NCBI GenBank assembly: GCA_018402365.1 | Contig: JAGYJD010000001.1 | Coordinates: forward strand, 62,001-126,000 | Source of the DNA: Candidatus Nanopelagicales bacterium | Lineage (GTDB): Bacteria > Actinomycetota > Actinomycetes > S36-B12 > UBA5976 | DNA length: 64,000 bases | Reading direction: 5' to 3' | Shown: piece by piece, positions 11,051 to 23,614 of the stretch | Layout: the number at the start of each line of letters is the position of its first letter | Position numbering within the stretch: position 1 is the stretch's first letter | Made by a program: the position numbers and the translations under genes | Notes under the pieces: generated by a model | The model's database searches: none | What the model saw: only the letters and a program-made list of their open reading frames with translations | What the model was told of the DNA's origin: nothing

Positions 11051-11805
11051 ACAATTTTTCCAAGAATTGGAATTCTTACACTAGAAAACCAAGTACGCCA
11101 AATCGCTAGTAATATCACATATACAGGAAAGCCTAATAAAATAACTTTTCCAATTAGCGAAATACTCTCACCCTCTAAACCGGGATATGTCCAAGAGAAG
11201 TAAGCAATCGCTAGAAAATACAAAGAAGTAATTGTGATAGTTAGTGGTCTTAATGCTTTGACTCTAACTGGATGTATGAATTTAATTGAAGTCATTTGTA
11301 AAATAAGTAAAATTATTGAAAAAATTGCAACCTCTAGTTGAGAGGATCCAAGAAGAATAAAAGTATGCACCACTAAATTCCATACTGCAGGAAAACCACT
11401 AAACCAGCTATCTGAAGTTTTTTGATCGATTCTGGCAAACCAAATAGCGGACAATAGTAAAATTGATCCGCCGATTAAAAATTCAAGATTTTTTGGTAAA
11501 AGTTCTAAATTCCACAAAAATACAACTGGGACCACTACGTAAGTAACGTAATCAACCACCAAGTCCAGCATTTGCCCATCTAAGCGCGGAGCATGCAGCA
11601 CCACATCTAGCTTTCTGGCGATTGGGCCATCTAACCCATCTAGCAAAAGCGCAACTACTAACCACACCAAGGCATCTCGGACCCGACCGTCGATGACTGC
11701 CTGCAATGCCAACAAGCCAACTACGGCTCCGCTAGCTGTAAAAACATGCAGCACGTAACTCGCGTTACGAGAGGCACGGGATTTGGATTTAGTCATATCT
11801 TGCAA
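11047..11805 (-). CDS. pcs: Phosphatidylcholine synthase (CDP-diacylglycerol-choline O-phosphatidyltransferase)
   Basis: CDP-alcohol phosphotransferase motif 'DGLDGPIARKLDV...DGQMLDLVVDYVTYVVVP', and 'KTSDSWFSGFPAVWNLVVHTFILL', 'FIHPVRVKALRPLTI', which resemble rhizobial Pcs as recalled. Confidence 0.82.
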   Translation of the reverse strand: MQDMTKSKSRASRNASYVLHVFTASGAVVGLLALQAVIDGRVRDALVWLVVALLLDGLDGPIARKLDVVLHAPRLDGQMLDLVVDYVTYVVVPVVFLWNLELLPKNLEFLIGGSILLLSAIWFARIDQKTSDSWFSGFPAVWNLVVHTFILLGSSQLEVAIFSIILLILQMTSIKFIHPVRVKALRPLTITITSLYFLAIAYFSWTYPGLEGESISLIGKVILLGFPVYVILLAIWRTWFSSVRIPILGKIV

Positions 11806-11937
11806 CTTACCGCACAGTAATTATGGTCTCTGGGTCCATCGCTGAGTACGAGGTTAAGGTTCTGCCGCTATTGCCAAAACTTTGCAAGTATTTATTGCTG
11901 AAAATAGGGATATTTACTGCCAGAGGATACTTGAGAC

Positions 11938-12378
11938 ATGGAAAATATCTACTTATTAGCTCTAGTCACACTGGTGGCGGTAGGTGTGGGCTTTGCCCTA
12001 AAGGCTAATGGGGGCCAGATTAAAAAGCCAAAGACTCATGAAAATTTTTCTTCTAAATTTAATAAATTCGGATCTCAAGGGAGCTTGGGAACACTAATTC
12101 AATTTTCTACTGAGTATTGCTCTATTTGTCCTTCCAGTAAAAAGGTCTTGACTGAAATCGCCTCTCAATCCCCCGGAGTTGAATTCATTGAGATAGATGC
12201 CGAAAAGAATTTTGATTTTGCCAAAGAATTATCGGTTTTAGCTACCCCTACCGTCTTGATAATTAATAATTTTGGCGATGAAATTGCCAGATTCTCTGGC
12301 AAGCCTAAAAAAGATAAGTTACGTGGTTTTATTAAAGAGACCTTAACTGCAAGTTCTCTCGAAAGAAAGTCTGCCTAA
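11938..12378 (+). CDS. Thioredoxin-family protein, membrane-anchored
   Basis: N-terminal TM; 'STEYCSICPSSKKVLTEIA' CxxC-like site, 'VLATPTVLIIN'. Confidence 0.8.
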   Translation: MENIYLLALVTLVAVGVGFALKANGGQIKKPKTHENFSSKFNKFGSQGSLGTLIQFSTEYCSICPSSKKVLTEIASQSPGVEFIEIDAEKNFDFAKELSVLATPTVLIINNFGDEIARFSGKPKKDKLRGFIKETLTASSLERKSA

Positions 12379-12804
12379 ATGTCCAACGCAAAAAATTTAA
12401 TTGACGCAAGGGGCCCTAGGTTCGGAGCTTTGATCACAACCGGGGTTTTAGCGGTAGTCCTGATAACAGAATCTGTAGCACTTTTAGCATTTCAATCTTT
12501 AATCTTTATAGCTGGTGCAATTATTGGGCCAAAATTATCACCTTACGGCTTAATCTATAAAAATTTTGTTCAAAAATATTTAAAGAGTCCGCTGGTAACT
12601 GAAGATGCCAAACCTCCTCAATTCGCACAGGTAGTGGGTTCAATTTTTGCGACTGTCGGATTGGTCGGATTAATTATGCAAATTAATTGGCTATTTGTAG
12701 TTGCAATTTCATTTGCTTTAATAGCTGCAATCTTAAATGCTTTCTTTAATTTTTGTTTAGGTTGTCAAATGTATTTACTTATTAAAAGAGTATCAAGCAA
12801 CTAA
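12379..12804 (+). CDS. DUF4395 family membrane protein
   Basis: 'IDARGPRFGALITTGVLAVVL', 'FNFCLGCQMYLL' typical of DUF4395; abuts the thioredoxin gene. Confidence 0.8.
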   Translation: MSNAKNLIDARGPRFGALITTGVLAVVLITESVALLAFQSLIFIAGAIIGPKLSPYGLIYKNFVQKYLKSPLVTEDAKPPQFAQVVGSIFATVGLVGLIMQINWLFVVAISFALIAAILNAFFNFCLGCQMYLLIKRVSSN

Positions 12805-13269
12805 ATGGGAGTAGAAATGAAATCAGAAATTTTAGATAATTACTTGAAGGCAGCTGAAGACTTTGTAACTGCAGCTAATGCAGTCAATCCAGAAAAACTA
12901 CTTACCGCTTCAGTAGAGGGTGATTGGCCTGGTGCTTATGTAATTCACCACATGGCAGATTTTGAAATTCATTTTAGTCACAGATTTTTAAGGATCCTGA
13001 CAGAAGATAATCCGATAATTGACTCATACGATGAATCTTTATATGTAGATCTATTAAATTATCAAGCGCGAGATGTTGATAGCTCACTTGCAGCGATTTT
13101 GGCTACCAGAAAACTAATTCATGCAATTTTAAGTAAATCAGATGAAGCTGTACTGGATCGTCCTGCACGACATTCAGAAAAAGGAAATATCATGTTGCAA
13201 AATATTTTACAATCTTCTATCGGTCATATAAAAAATCACACGCAGCAATTACTTCAGGCTACTGCTTAA
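12805..13269 (+). CDS. DinB-like family protein
   Basis: 'GAYVIHHMADFEIHFSHRFLRIL' and C-terminal 'HIKNHTQQLLQA' as in DinB-like four-helix proteins. Confidence 0.7.
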   Translation: MGVEMKSEILDNYLKAAEDFVTAANAVNPEKLLTASVEGDWPGAYVIHHMADFEIHFSHRFLRILTEDNPIIDSYDESLYVDLLNYQARDVDSSLAAILATRKLIHAILSKSDEAVLDRPARHSEKGNIMLQNILQSSIGHIKNHTQQLLQATA

Positions 13270-13630
13270 CAGGACTTTTATAAGCCCACCAAATAAGTGG
13301 TATTTGCAATGGAACCCGCGCCCAAGCGGCAACTAGCGCAGTTGAAAATCCTTGCGAATTAAGGTCGATGGCAAACCACCAATTACCCACCCAAACAATC
13401 AATAAAAGAGCCGCCGTTGTGATTGGTGCCCAAGTGAGTCGCATCAAAAGTCCAATAGCGCAGATAATTTCTACAACTCCACTCGCATAAATCCAAAAAT
13501 AAGGGGAAGGTAGAAATGGCGGAATTAAATTCAAAAAAGCAGCAGGGTTTGCCAGATGTCCAATTCCACTTAAAAAGAAAACCGTAACTAGTATCTTGCT
13601 ACCCACGGGTAAAGATATGAAGCTTTTCAC
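13259..13630 (-). CDS. DoxX family membrane protein
   Basis: Small 4-TM protein with 'FFLSGIGHLANPAAFLNLIP' and 'SGVVEIICAIGLLM'. Confidence 0.75.
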   Translation of the reverse strand: MKSFISLPVGSKILVTVFFLSGIGHLANPAAFLNLIPPFLPSPYFWIYASGVVEIICAIGLLMRLTWAPITTAALLLIVWVGNWWFAIDLNSQGFSTALVAAWARVPLQIPLIWWAYKSPVKQ

Positions 13631-13683
13631 TTAATCACTCTTTCTCCTGAAATCAGTTTGCCGTCATTTGCAACCACAGATAT

Positions 13684-14682
13684 TTACGCCCTTGGATTAG
13701 GTGAAATAATGTTAGCCGGATCCTTCTCTATTAAATCCCCCAAAATCTCATCAATTTTTTTCATAACAGCACTATCTAGCACCACATCTGCTGCTTTAGC
13801 GTTTTCAACGATTTGTTCAGGTTTACTTGCCCCCACAATGGCAGTAGCCACATTCTGGTTTTGTAAAACCCAGGCAATGGCAAGTTGCCCCATTGTAAGA
13901 CCCAAATCTTGAGCGACGGGCTTTAAATTTTGCACGGCACTCAATATGTCATCTCGCATAAATCTTTCTATATTTTGGCCTACTCCCGGGTCAGCAGCTC
14001 TTGATCCCGCCGGTGGTTTTTGACCTGGCAAGTACTTGCCTGTTAAAACACCTTGTGCCATAGGTGACCAGACAATTTGTGAAATTCCTTCTTTTTCACT
14101 TAAAGGAATTACATCTTTTTCAATTACCCGCCACAACATTGAGTATTGTGGCTGATTCGAAACGATTCGATCAAAGTTCATTTCTTTTGCAATGGCTAAT
14201 GCTTGTTTAATTTGTTCAGCAGTCCATTCAGAAACCCCGATATACAAAACTTTTCCTTGACGAACTAAATCCTCAAAAGCCCGAAGAGTTTCCTCTAAAG
14301 GAGTTTCATAATCAAAGCGATGCATTTGATACAAGTCCACGTATTCAACACCTAAGCGGCGAAGTGAACCATCGCAAGCATCTCTTATGTGCTTACGGGA
14401 CAAGCCTCGATCGTTCACGCCCTCACCAATTGGCCAATAAACCTTTGTAAAAATCTCTAACCCCTCACGGCGAATTCCTTTTAAAGCATCTCCCAAAATT
14501 TTCTCAGCTTTTGTGCCGGCATAAACATCCGCTGTGTCAAAGGTGGTAATCCCTGCATCAAAAGCCGCTTGTACGGTCTTGGTTGCAGCAGCTGCTTCTA
14601 CCTGGTCACCATGAGTTAGCCAATTGCCATAAGAGACGGCTGTTATTTTAAAACCAGTATTGCCTAATTTTCTATAATGCAT
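13684..14682 (-). CDS. Aldo/keto reductase
   Basis: 'MHYRKLGNTGFKITAVSYGNW', 'FDTADVYAGTKAEKILGDALK', 'VDLYQMHRFDYETPLEETL'. Confidence 0.95.
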   Translation of the reverse strand: MHYRKLGNTGFKITAVSYGNWLTHGDQVEAAAATKTVQAAFDAGITTFDTADVYAGTKAEKILGDALKGIRREGLEIFTKVYWPIGEGVNDRGLSRKHIRDACDGSLRRLGVEYVDLYQMHRFDYETPLEETLRAFEDLVRQGKVLYIGVSEWTAEQIKQALAIAKEMNFDRIVSNQPQYSMLWRVIEKDVIPLSEKEGISQIVWSPMAQGVLTGKYLPGQKPPAGSRAADPGVGQNIERFMRDDILSAVQNLKPVAQDLGLTMGQLAIAWVLQNQNVATAIVGASKPEQIVENAKAADVVLDSAVMKKIDEILGDLIEKDPANIISPNPRA

Positions 14683-14691
14683 ATTACGCTC

Positions 14692-15930
14692 CTATTGTTT
14701 TTGTAAATTTTTTATTCTGGCTTTTAATGGTGGATGAGTATGATGCACCTTTACATACCACGGATGAGGGTTGAGGTTTGAAAGACTATCGGTAGTTATT
14801 TTTACCAAACCTGACTTTAAAGCCGTGGCATCATTAGTGTCTTTTGCAAAAGTATCTGCCTCGAACTCATTTCTGCGCGAAATAGCGTTGTTTATAATCC
14901 CAGTTAAGAGCGAAATCGGGCTAAATAATAAAACAAAAGCTAGCAGTGAAATATGAAAGCTTGGTTCAACTACGTCTAGTGCTTGCGAGAGCTGCGGATA
15001 GCTCAATAGCCAGCCCAAGACAAATAAGAAAATAAAGGTTTGAACATTAGATAGGGCAAACATTGCCAAGGTGTGCTTCTTTTTATAGTGACCTATTTCG
15101 TGAGCTAACACCGCGACAATTTCTTTTGTTTCTAACTTTTCAATCAAGGTATCAAAAAGAACTATTGTTTTACTTTTTCCTAAGCCACTAAAAAAGGCGT
15201 TAGCCTTGGTAGAGCGCTTCGAACCATCCATCACGAATAACCTTTTAAGTGAAAAGCCTTGACTTTCACAGTAAGCCGAGACTTGCTCTTTTAGCTCTTG
15301 ATCTTCCACTGGAGTTAACTTATTAAATATTGGAATTATGAGGCTGGTTCCAAACATAAACATAAATAATGAAAATGCAGCAATTAAAATCCAGGCCAAC
15401 AACCAGAACCATTCCTGTAAATTTTTATAGATAAATAAAATGGATGTTAAAATAATACCAGCAAATATTGCCGAAATTACCAAACTTTTTAAGGTATCTG
15501 TAATAAAAGTTAATTTAGTGGTTTTATTAAAACCAAATTTTTCTTCTACTACAAAAATTTCGTATATCGAAAATGGTAATTCTAAAACAGTCAAAATCAA
15601 ACCGAGTAACGCAAAAAATATTAATGAGACTAAAATTTCATTTGTTACTAATCCTCTTACGTAGTTATCTAACACTGCAAAGAGACCCGCAAAAAGCGCT
15701 ACTAAAACTATTATGAAACTAAAAGTTGAATTAATTAATCCTGATTTGAATTTGGCTTCGCTATAAGCAAGAGCTTTTGTCTTTTTATCGTGATCATAAA
15801 ATTCATCAGTTTTTTCAGTATTTTTTATGTTTCGACCAGATTTTTGATTTAAATAATCCAGCCCTGTCTCGAGGATAAAATTTATGATTAAAAAGGCCAC
15901 GATCAGAGCAAAAAGCAATTGAGGAGTCAT
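14692..15930 (-). CDS. M48 family (Ste24-like) zinc metallopeptidase
   Basis: 'HEIGHYKKKH' zinc site, 'EFEADTFA', C-terminal 'HTHPPLKARI'. Confidence 0.94.
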   Translation of the reverse strand: MTPQLLFALIVAFLIINFILETGLDYLNQKSGRNIKNTEKTDEFYDHDKKTKALAYSEAKFKSGLINSTFSFIIVLVALFAGLFAVLDNYVRGLVTNEILVSLIFFALLGLILTVLELPFSIYEIFVVEEKFGFNKTTKLTFITDTLKSLVISAIFAGIILTSILFIYKNLQEWFWLLAWILIAAFSLFMFMFGTSLIIPIFNKLTPVEDQELKEQVSAYCESQGFSLKRLFVMDGSKRSTKANAFFSGLGKSKTIVLFDTLIEKLETKEIVAVLAHEIGHYKKKHTLAMFALSNVQTFIFLFVLGWLLSYPQLSQALDVVEPSFHISLLAFVLLFSPISLLTGIINNAISRRNEFEADTFAKDTNDATALKSGLVKITTDSLSNLNPHPWYVKVHHTHPPLKARIKNLQKQ

Positions 15931-15962
15931 AGGTCAAATATATAGTGTTATAAACTCTATTT

Positions 15963-16451
15963 ATGACTGACTTAGTTTTTGACGTAGTTATTGAAATACC
16001 CGCTGGATCCAGAAACAAATATGAAGTAGATCATAAGACTGGCAAGATCCGACTAGATCGAATGCTGTTCACCTCCACTAGGTACCCATGGGATTACGGA
16101 TTTGTGGAAAATACTCTCGGACAAGATGGCGATCCGATCGACGCACTAGTAATGCTTGATGATCCAACCTTTCCCGGCTGTGTTGTTAGCGCCCGAGTTA
16201 TTGGCATGTTTCGCATGACCGATGAAGCTGGTGGTGATGACAAATTACTTTGTGTTCCAGCAGGTGATGTAAGAAAGTCACATCTACAAGAAATCGATGA
16301 TGTCCCAGAGTTTGATCGCTTAGAAATTAAACATTTTTTTGAAGTTTATAAAGACTTAGAACCTGGAAAAAGTGTAGAAGGCGCTACCTGGGTAGGAAAG
16401 CAAGAGGCAGAAGCTGAAATTCTTGCCTCATTTAAACGCTTCAAGCACTAA
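15963..16451 (+). CDS. ppa: Inorganic pyrophosphatase
   Basis: '[14 protein letters not shown]', '[23 protein letters not shown]'. Confidence 0.97.
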   Translation: MTDLVFDVVIEIPAGSRNKYEVDHKTGKIRLDRMLFTSTRYPWDYGFVENTLGQDGDPIDALVMLDDPTFPGCVVSARVIGMFRMTDEAGGDDKLLCVPAGDVRKSHLQEIDDVPEFDRLEIKHFFEVYKDLEPGKSVEGATWVGKQEAEAEILASFKRFKH

Positions 16452-17782
16452 AGGCCCAAAATTACAGTTGCCAGACTTAAATAAATAAGTAAACCAAGCG
16501 CGTCAACCAACGTTGTCATAAAAGGTGCTGAAACCACTGCCGGGTCCCAACCTATTTTATTAATGGCAATCGGCAAAACGCTTCCTACAAAAGTTGCCAA
16601 GATCACCACACTCAAAAGCGCAAGTGAAACCACTAGCGCAATCTCATACCCTGTGCCCCAAGTTACTGCGCGAAAAATCGCAAATGTGGCCATAGCAATT
16701 CCGAGCAGAAATCCCACTCGCATTTCTTTCCAAACTACCCGCAAAACATCTCGAGTTTTCACTTCTTTAATTGCCATCGCTCTCACAATGGTGGTGGCGG
16801 TTTGTGAGCCAGCGTTTCCACCAGTACCAATCAATAGGGGAATAAAGAAGGTAAGTGCAATTACCGCCTCTAAACTCTCTTCAAAAAGTTTCATCACCGA
16901 ACCGGTCATAGTTGCAGCTACAAATAAAATTAGCAACCAGCCAATTCTTGAACGAAATATTCTCAAAACTCCTGCCGCCATATAGGGGCGATCTATCGGA
17001 TTAGCTCCACCAATCTTTGAAACATCTTCTGTTTCTTCTTGCTCTAAAATAGCGAAAGCATCGTCGTGGGTAATAATTCCAACTAAGCGATCTTCTCTAT
17101 CAACCACTGGTATGGCTAATAAATCGTTATCAGCAAGTCTTCGTGCGACATCTTCTTGATCTTCATCGGTATGAGCGACAATCAGATTAGTTTTTGTAGC
17201 AATTGATTCGATTTTTTTATTTGGGGTGGCTAATACTAAATCTTTTAGCGAAAGGGTCCCAAGCAGTCTTCGAGTGGTGTCAACAACATAAAGAATGTAA
17301 ATCGTTTCAGCACTAATTCCAGCATTTCTAACTTTTTTCATCGCCTGAGCCGCCGTCAGATTTTCACGAATTGAAACAAACTGTGGCGTCATAATGCGAC
17401 CTGCACTTTGCGGCGCATAACCTAAAAGGGTGGTGGTAGCAAATTTTTCTTTTGCACTCACCCCTTCTAGCAATCTGACGGCGACACCTGCTGGCACCTC
17501 GTCAAACAGTCTTGCCCGATCGTCTGGGTCTAATTCTTCAATAATGTCATTTACTTCATCTGCCCTAAGTGCGTTTAGCAGATTTGCTTGATCGGCTGGA
17601 GCTAGTTTTTCAAAAACACTCATTGCGCCATCTTTAGCTAAAAGGCGAAAAAGCACCGCTTGTTCAATCAAATCAAGGCGTACTATTTCATCGGCAATTT
17701 CACTGTCTTTGTATTGAGAGAGCGCCTCGCGAACGACTTCTAAATTTCGCTCTTCAAAGTTTTGTAGCAGTTCTCTCATCAC
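16448..17782 (-). CDS. mgtE: Magnesium transporter MgtE
   Basis: MgtE N domain, CBS pair and C-terminal TM domain ('[25 protein letters not shown]'). Confidence 0.95.
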   Translation of the reverse strand: MMRELLQNFEERNLEVVREALSQYKDSEIADEIVRLDLIEQAVLFRLLAKDGAMSVFEKLAPADQANLLNALRADEVNDIIEELDPDDRARLFDEVPAGVAVRLLEGVSAKEKFATTTLLGYAPQSAGRIMTPQFVSIRENLTAAQAMKKVRNAGISAETIYILYVVDTTRRLLGTLSLKDLVLATPNKKIESIATKTNLIVAHTDEDQEDVARRLADNDLLAIPVVDREDRLVGIITHDDAFAILEQEETEDVSKIGGANPIDRPYMAAGVLRIFRSRIGWLLILFVAATMTGSVMKLFEESLEAVIALTFFIPLLIGTGGNAGSQTATTIVRAMAIKEVKTRDVLRVVWKEMRVGFLLGIAMATFAIFRAVTWGTGYEIALVVSLALLSVVILATFVGSVLPIAINKIGWDPAVVSAPFMTTLVDALGLLIYLSLATVILGL

Positions 17783-17809
17783 GAACTCCCCTTAAGCGGG
17801 TTACTTTTT

Positions 17810-19969
<2,160 letters not shown>

Positions 19970-20153
19970 AAACTCCTATTAAAATTTGACTGTATATATG
20001 TATCGAATATCCTTCAAGTCTAGCGAAAAATACCATCGCCGCTAAACAGAGGGCATTTTTGATGTTTAGCCTTGCTTAAATTCCTCCATTAGGGCAAGTT
20101 CAGTGTTAGTTTCTCAATTTCGCCCCAGCAATGGGATTTTGCTAGCATGAAGC

Positions 20154-20702
20154 ATGCCATTGAACTCTGGCCAGCGAAGCGATTACTTTCCGGCTATAGA
20201 AAAAAAATATGGACTACCGATGTCTCATTGGTTTAACCAAATGAAGTCAGTCAAGGATAAGAAATATCAAGAGCAGATCAATTTTTTAAAAGAGAATTTT
20301 GGATTTAGTCAAGTCCACGCTAATGCGCTAGTTATGCACACCCGTGGGTCGGCCACTTCGAAGCGGTTTGCCACACTTGATGAGTATTTAAAAAATACCA
20401 GTCAAGAGCAGTCTAAAACAATAAGAAATATATTTAAAACTATAAAAGTCAAATATCCCGAACTGAAATTGGTAATTGCTTGGAACACTCCTATGCTGAA
20501 GCAAGAAGATCGATATGTTTTCGGGGTATCTGCATTGAAAAATCACCTTTTAATTGCACCTTGGGAAGATGGAATTCTAAAAAAAATTGCACCTAAACTA
20601 AAGGGCTACAAGGTAAATAAGAAGACAATTCAAATCCCAAATGACTGGAAGATAGACACCGACCTACTTTACGCAATAATCAAAGAAGGTCTTAAAAACT
20701 GA
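20154..20702 (+). CDS. DUF4287/DUF1801-like domain protein
   Basis: N-terminal 'IEKKYGLPMSHWFNQM...HANALVMHTRGS' DUF4287-like; C-terminal DUF1801-like 'LKLVIAWNTPMLKQEDRYVFGVSALKNHLLIAPW'. Confidence 0.65.
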   Translation: MPLNSGQRSDYFPAIEKKYGLPMSHWFNQMKSVKDKKYQEQINFLKENFGFSQVHANALVMHTRGSATSKRFATLDEYLKNTSQEQSKTIRNIFKTIKVKYPELKLVIAWNTPMLKQEDRYVFGVSALKNHLLIAPWEDGILKKIAPKLKGYKVNKKTIQIPNDWKIDTDLLYAIIKEGLKN

Positions 20703-20714
20703 AGATGGAGAAGC

Positions 20715-21683
20715 TTGCTTAATTCGCTCAGCCTTACTTTAAACAACTTAACTTCTATTACGGTGCTAGTTTTTGCGCTTGGGTTCATCGGAGCTCGACT
20801 AAATTCTGACTTAAAAATCCCAGATCCGGTTTACCAAATAATCTCAATATATTTATTATTTGGAATAGGCCTCAAAGGTGGTGTAGCCCTAAACGGTTCT
20901 TCCTTTGATGAATTAATTAAACCTGTGATTGCCACAATATTTCTCGGAATTTTAATTCCAATCTTTGCTTTTTTAGCCTTGAAACAGATCAGAAAATTGA
21001 ATGATATAGATCGAGGAGCAATTTCGGCATTTTATGGTTCAACTTCTTTAGTTACCTTTACTGCTGCTCTTATTTATTTAGAAACACTTGATATTGACTA
21101 CGAGGGATTTGCCACCACGCTATTGACAATTATGGAAATTCCTGGCCTGATTGTTGGTATTTTTATTGCTTCACGCTTATCTTCAAAAAATGTACCTTGG
21201 AAAAAGTCAATTGAAGAAATTGTTTTAGGTAAGACGGTTCTATTGTTGGTGGGTGGTTTATTAATTGGTTTTATAACTGGCAAAGCAGGTTACGGACAGG
21301 TTGAGCCATTCTTTGTAAATTTATTACCAGGCATATTGGCACTATTTTTGCTTCACCTTGGTTTCGTTGCAGGTTCACAAATTCATCTAATTAAAGAGGT
21401 TGGACTAGGCCTATTTACCTTTGCCATAGTTTTCCCAATTTTTGCTGGATTGTTAGGTGTAGTAGCTGGTCAGTTGGCAGGTTTGTCAGTTGGTGGGGCA
21501 ACTATTTTGGGCGTTCTTAGTGCTAGTGCGTCGTATATTGCAGCACCAGCAGCGATCAGCATCGCTTTACCTTCGGCTAATCAATCACTTGCTTTAACCT
21601 CAAGTATTGGAATAACGTTTCCATTTAATTTAATTTTTGGAATCCCAATAATTCATGCAATTGCTCTCTTTTTATTTACGTAA
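20715..21683 (+). CDS. SbtA-family (DUF897) sodium-dependent bicarbonate transporter-like permease
   Basis: 'IPDPVYQIISIYLLFGIGLKGGVAL', 'ALIYLETLDIDYEGFATTLLTIMEIPGLIVGI', 'ASASYIAAPAAISIALPSANQSLALTSSIGITFPFNL'. Confidence 0.85.
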   Translation: MLNSLSLTLNNLTSITVLVFALGFIGARLNSDLKIPDPVYQIISIYLLFGIGLKGGVALNGSSFDELIKPVIATIFLGILIPIFAFLALKQIRKLNDIDRGAISAFYGSTSLVTFTAALIYLETLDIDYEGFATTLLTIMEIPGLIVGIFIASRLSSKNVPWKKSIEEIVLGKTVLLLVGGLLIGFITGKAGYGQVEPFFVNLLPGILALFLLHLGFVAGSQIHLIKEVGLGLFTFAIVFPIFAGLLGVVAGQLAGLSVGGATILGVLSASASYIAAPAAISIALPSANQSLALTSSIGITFPFNLIFGIPIIHAIALFLFT

Positions 21684-21692
21684 GAATTAAAA

Positions 21693-21723
21693 CAGCGAGC
21701 AAAGGTTTTAGCCTTCACTCGCT
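21693..21723 (-). terminator. Rho-independent terminator of rnpB
   Basis: - strand: CAGCGAGTGAAGGctaaaaCCTTTGCTCGCTG followed by TTTTAATT; lies just 3' of rnpB. Confidence 0.8.
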
Positions 21724-21734
21724 GCCGTTACCTT

Positions 21735-22085
21735 GAGTAGATCTATAAGCCGGATTCTGTCATAGTGCAATCATCCATCTGCGATTGTTGTTACCAACAA
21801 CCTCTTGCGGTCTACCAGTAAACTCGAGCGAGCAACTCTCAAGCGTTTACTCAGAAGAAATCTCTTTCTTCCTCTTGACCTTGCTTCTGGTGGGGTTTAC
21901 CTAGCCAAATTGGTCACCCAATCTGCTGGTGGTCTCTTACACCACCGTTTCACCCTTACCGATTTCTCGGCGGTTTGCTTTCTGTTGCACTTTCCCTCGG
22001 GTTGCCCCGGGTGGACGTTATCCACCACCATGCCCTGCGAAGCCCGGACTTTCCTCAGCTTGCGCCGCGATTGCCCGATCTACTC
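21735..22085 (-). ncRNA. rnpB: RNase P RNA (bacterial type A)
   Basis: - strand contains GAGGAAAGTCCGGGC, GGGAAAGTGCAACAGAAAG, GGGTGAAACGGTG and a 3' CAGAATCCGGCTTATAGATCTACTC pairing with 5' GAGTAGATC. Confidence 0.97.
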
Positions 22086-22192
22086 AAGAACTTAAATAAT
22101 ACCGCTTCTTACTTTGCCGCGACAGAGAGCATTTAATCGTTGGTGCAAGATCTTTCCAACTAGAAGGAACAGACTATATATATAGTAAAGAA

Positions 22193-22612
22193 ATGACAGT
22201 AATAATTACTGAAATCACTGATCGAGTAATTGAGAGTGGCTCAATTCGAGATCTACTGCTAACCCCTGAATGCGGCGCGGTAGTGGAATTTCACGGGTTA
22301 GTTAGGAACCATGATGCCGGTAAAGGTGTTGAGAAGCTTGAGTACGAAAGTCATGAAACAGCCTTGGCGGTAATAAAAGACATTACTGCTGAAGTTGATC
22401 GTAAGTTTTCTCAAGTGAGGTTTGCCGTCAGTCATAGAGTGGGTAGTTTGTCAATTGGTGATTTGGCTTTTTATGTGGCTGCAGCCTCAGCTCATCGTGA
22501 AGAATCTTTCAAAGTATGCCAGTTATTAGTAGAAGAAGTAAAAGAGAAGATTCCTGTTTGGAAAAATCAAATTTTCATAGACGGATCAAATGACTGGGTG
22601 AATTCGGCATGA
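22193..22612 (+). CDS. moaE: Molybdopterin synthase catalytic subunit
   Basis: 'GAVVEFHGLVRNHDAGKGVEKLEYESHETAL', 'HRVGSLSIGD', 'KEKIPVWKNQ'. Confidence 0.94.
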   Translation: MTVIITEITDRVIESGSIRDLLLTPECGAVVEFHGLVRNHDAGKGVEKLEYESHETALAVIKDITAEVDRKFSQVRFAVSHRVGSLSIGDLAFYVAAASAHREESFKVCQLLVEEVKEKIPVWKNQIFIDGSNDWVNSA

Positions 22613-23592
22613 GCTTGGTAGATGGCTTCGGCAGAGTTCATAAAGATTTGAGGGTTTCTTTAACCGATAAATGTAATTTGCGTTGCACTTACTGTATGCC
22701 TGAAGAGGGCGTCGATTGGATAAGTAAAGCAAAACATCTAACAATTGACGAGCTGCGTCGAGTGATTACCTTACTTTGTGAAGATGGGATTAATGAAATT
22801 AGGCTTACCGGGGGTGAGCCACTCTTACATCCAGAGGTAGTCGAAATTGTAAAAATGCTAAATGAACTACCTACCAAGCCTGAGATCTCAATGACTACAA
22901 ATGCAACTCGTTTAGATACCTTGGCCGACGAATTAAAGACCGCGGGTTTAAAGCGCTTAAATATTAGTTTGGATACTTTAAATCCAATTACTTTTAAAGA
23001 GTTGACTCGTAGAGATGGTTTTGAAGAAACCATGATTGGAATTAAGGCTGCGCAAAAAGCAGGGTTTGAGCCGATAAAAATTAATTCGGTTTTGATGCGA
23101 GGCATTAACGATCATGAAGCAGTCGGTTTGCTTGATTGGGCCATTGAAAATCAGTTTGAATTGCGTTTTATTGAACAAATGCCGCTTGATGCCCAGCATG
23201 CTTGGGATAAGAATTTAATGATTACACAAGAAGAAATTTTTAATATGTTAAGTCAAAAGTATGAATTAACGGCTGCCGGCAATCGGGGCTCAGATCCAGC
23301 AGAACTCTTCAACATTGCCGGAACAAAATTAAAGGTTGGTATTATCGCCTCTGTTACCGCACCATTTTGCCAAAGTTGCGATCGACTCCGGTTGACTTCC
23401 GATGGTCAAATCAGAAACTGCTTGTTCTCACTATCAGAATCTGATTTACGCATACCTTTACGTAATGGTGCCAATGATTCTGAATTGAAAAAAATAATTT
23501 TCGAAAATATCGCTCAAAAGAAACGGGGTCACGGGATTGGCGAGCCAGACTTTGTGCAGCCAGTAAGGCCTATGTCAGCTATCGGCGGCTAG
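22609..23592 (+). CDS. moaA: GTP 3',8-cyclase (radical SAM)
   Basis: 'DGFGRVHKDLRVSLTDKCNLRCTYCMPEEGVDW' radical SAM motif; 'CQSCDRLRLTSDGQIRNCLF' C-terminal FeS site. Confidence 0.97.
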   Translation: MSLVDGFGRVHKDLRVSLTDKCNLRCTYCMPEEGVDWISKAKHLTIDELRRVITLLCEDGINEIRLTGGEPLLHPEVVEIVKMLNELPTKPEISMTTNATRLDTLADELKTAGLKRLNISLDTLNPITFKELTRRDGFEETMIGIKAAQKAGFEPIKINSVLMRGINDHEAVGLLDWAIENQFELRFIEQMPLDAQHAWDKNLMITQEEIFNMLSQKYELTAAGNRGSDPAELFNIAGTKLKVGIIASVTAPFCQSCDRLRLTSDGQIRNCLFSLSESDLRIPLRNGANDSELKKIIFENIAQKKRGHGIGEPDFVQPVRPMSAIGG

Positions 23593-23614
23593 AATACTCT
23601 TTGGAAAGAGTTTT

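Noticed and set aside
21805-22095. 96-aa + strand ORF
   Set aside because: It is antisense to the well-supported RNase P RNA; the open frame is incidental.
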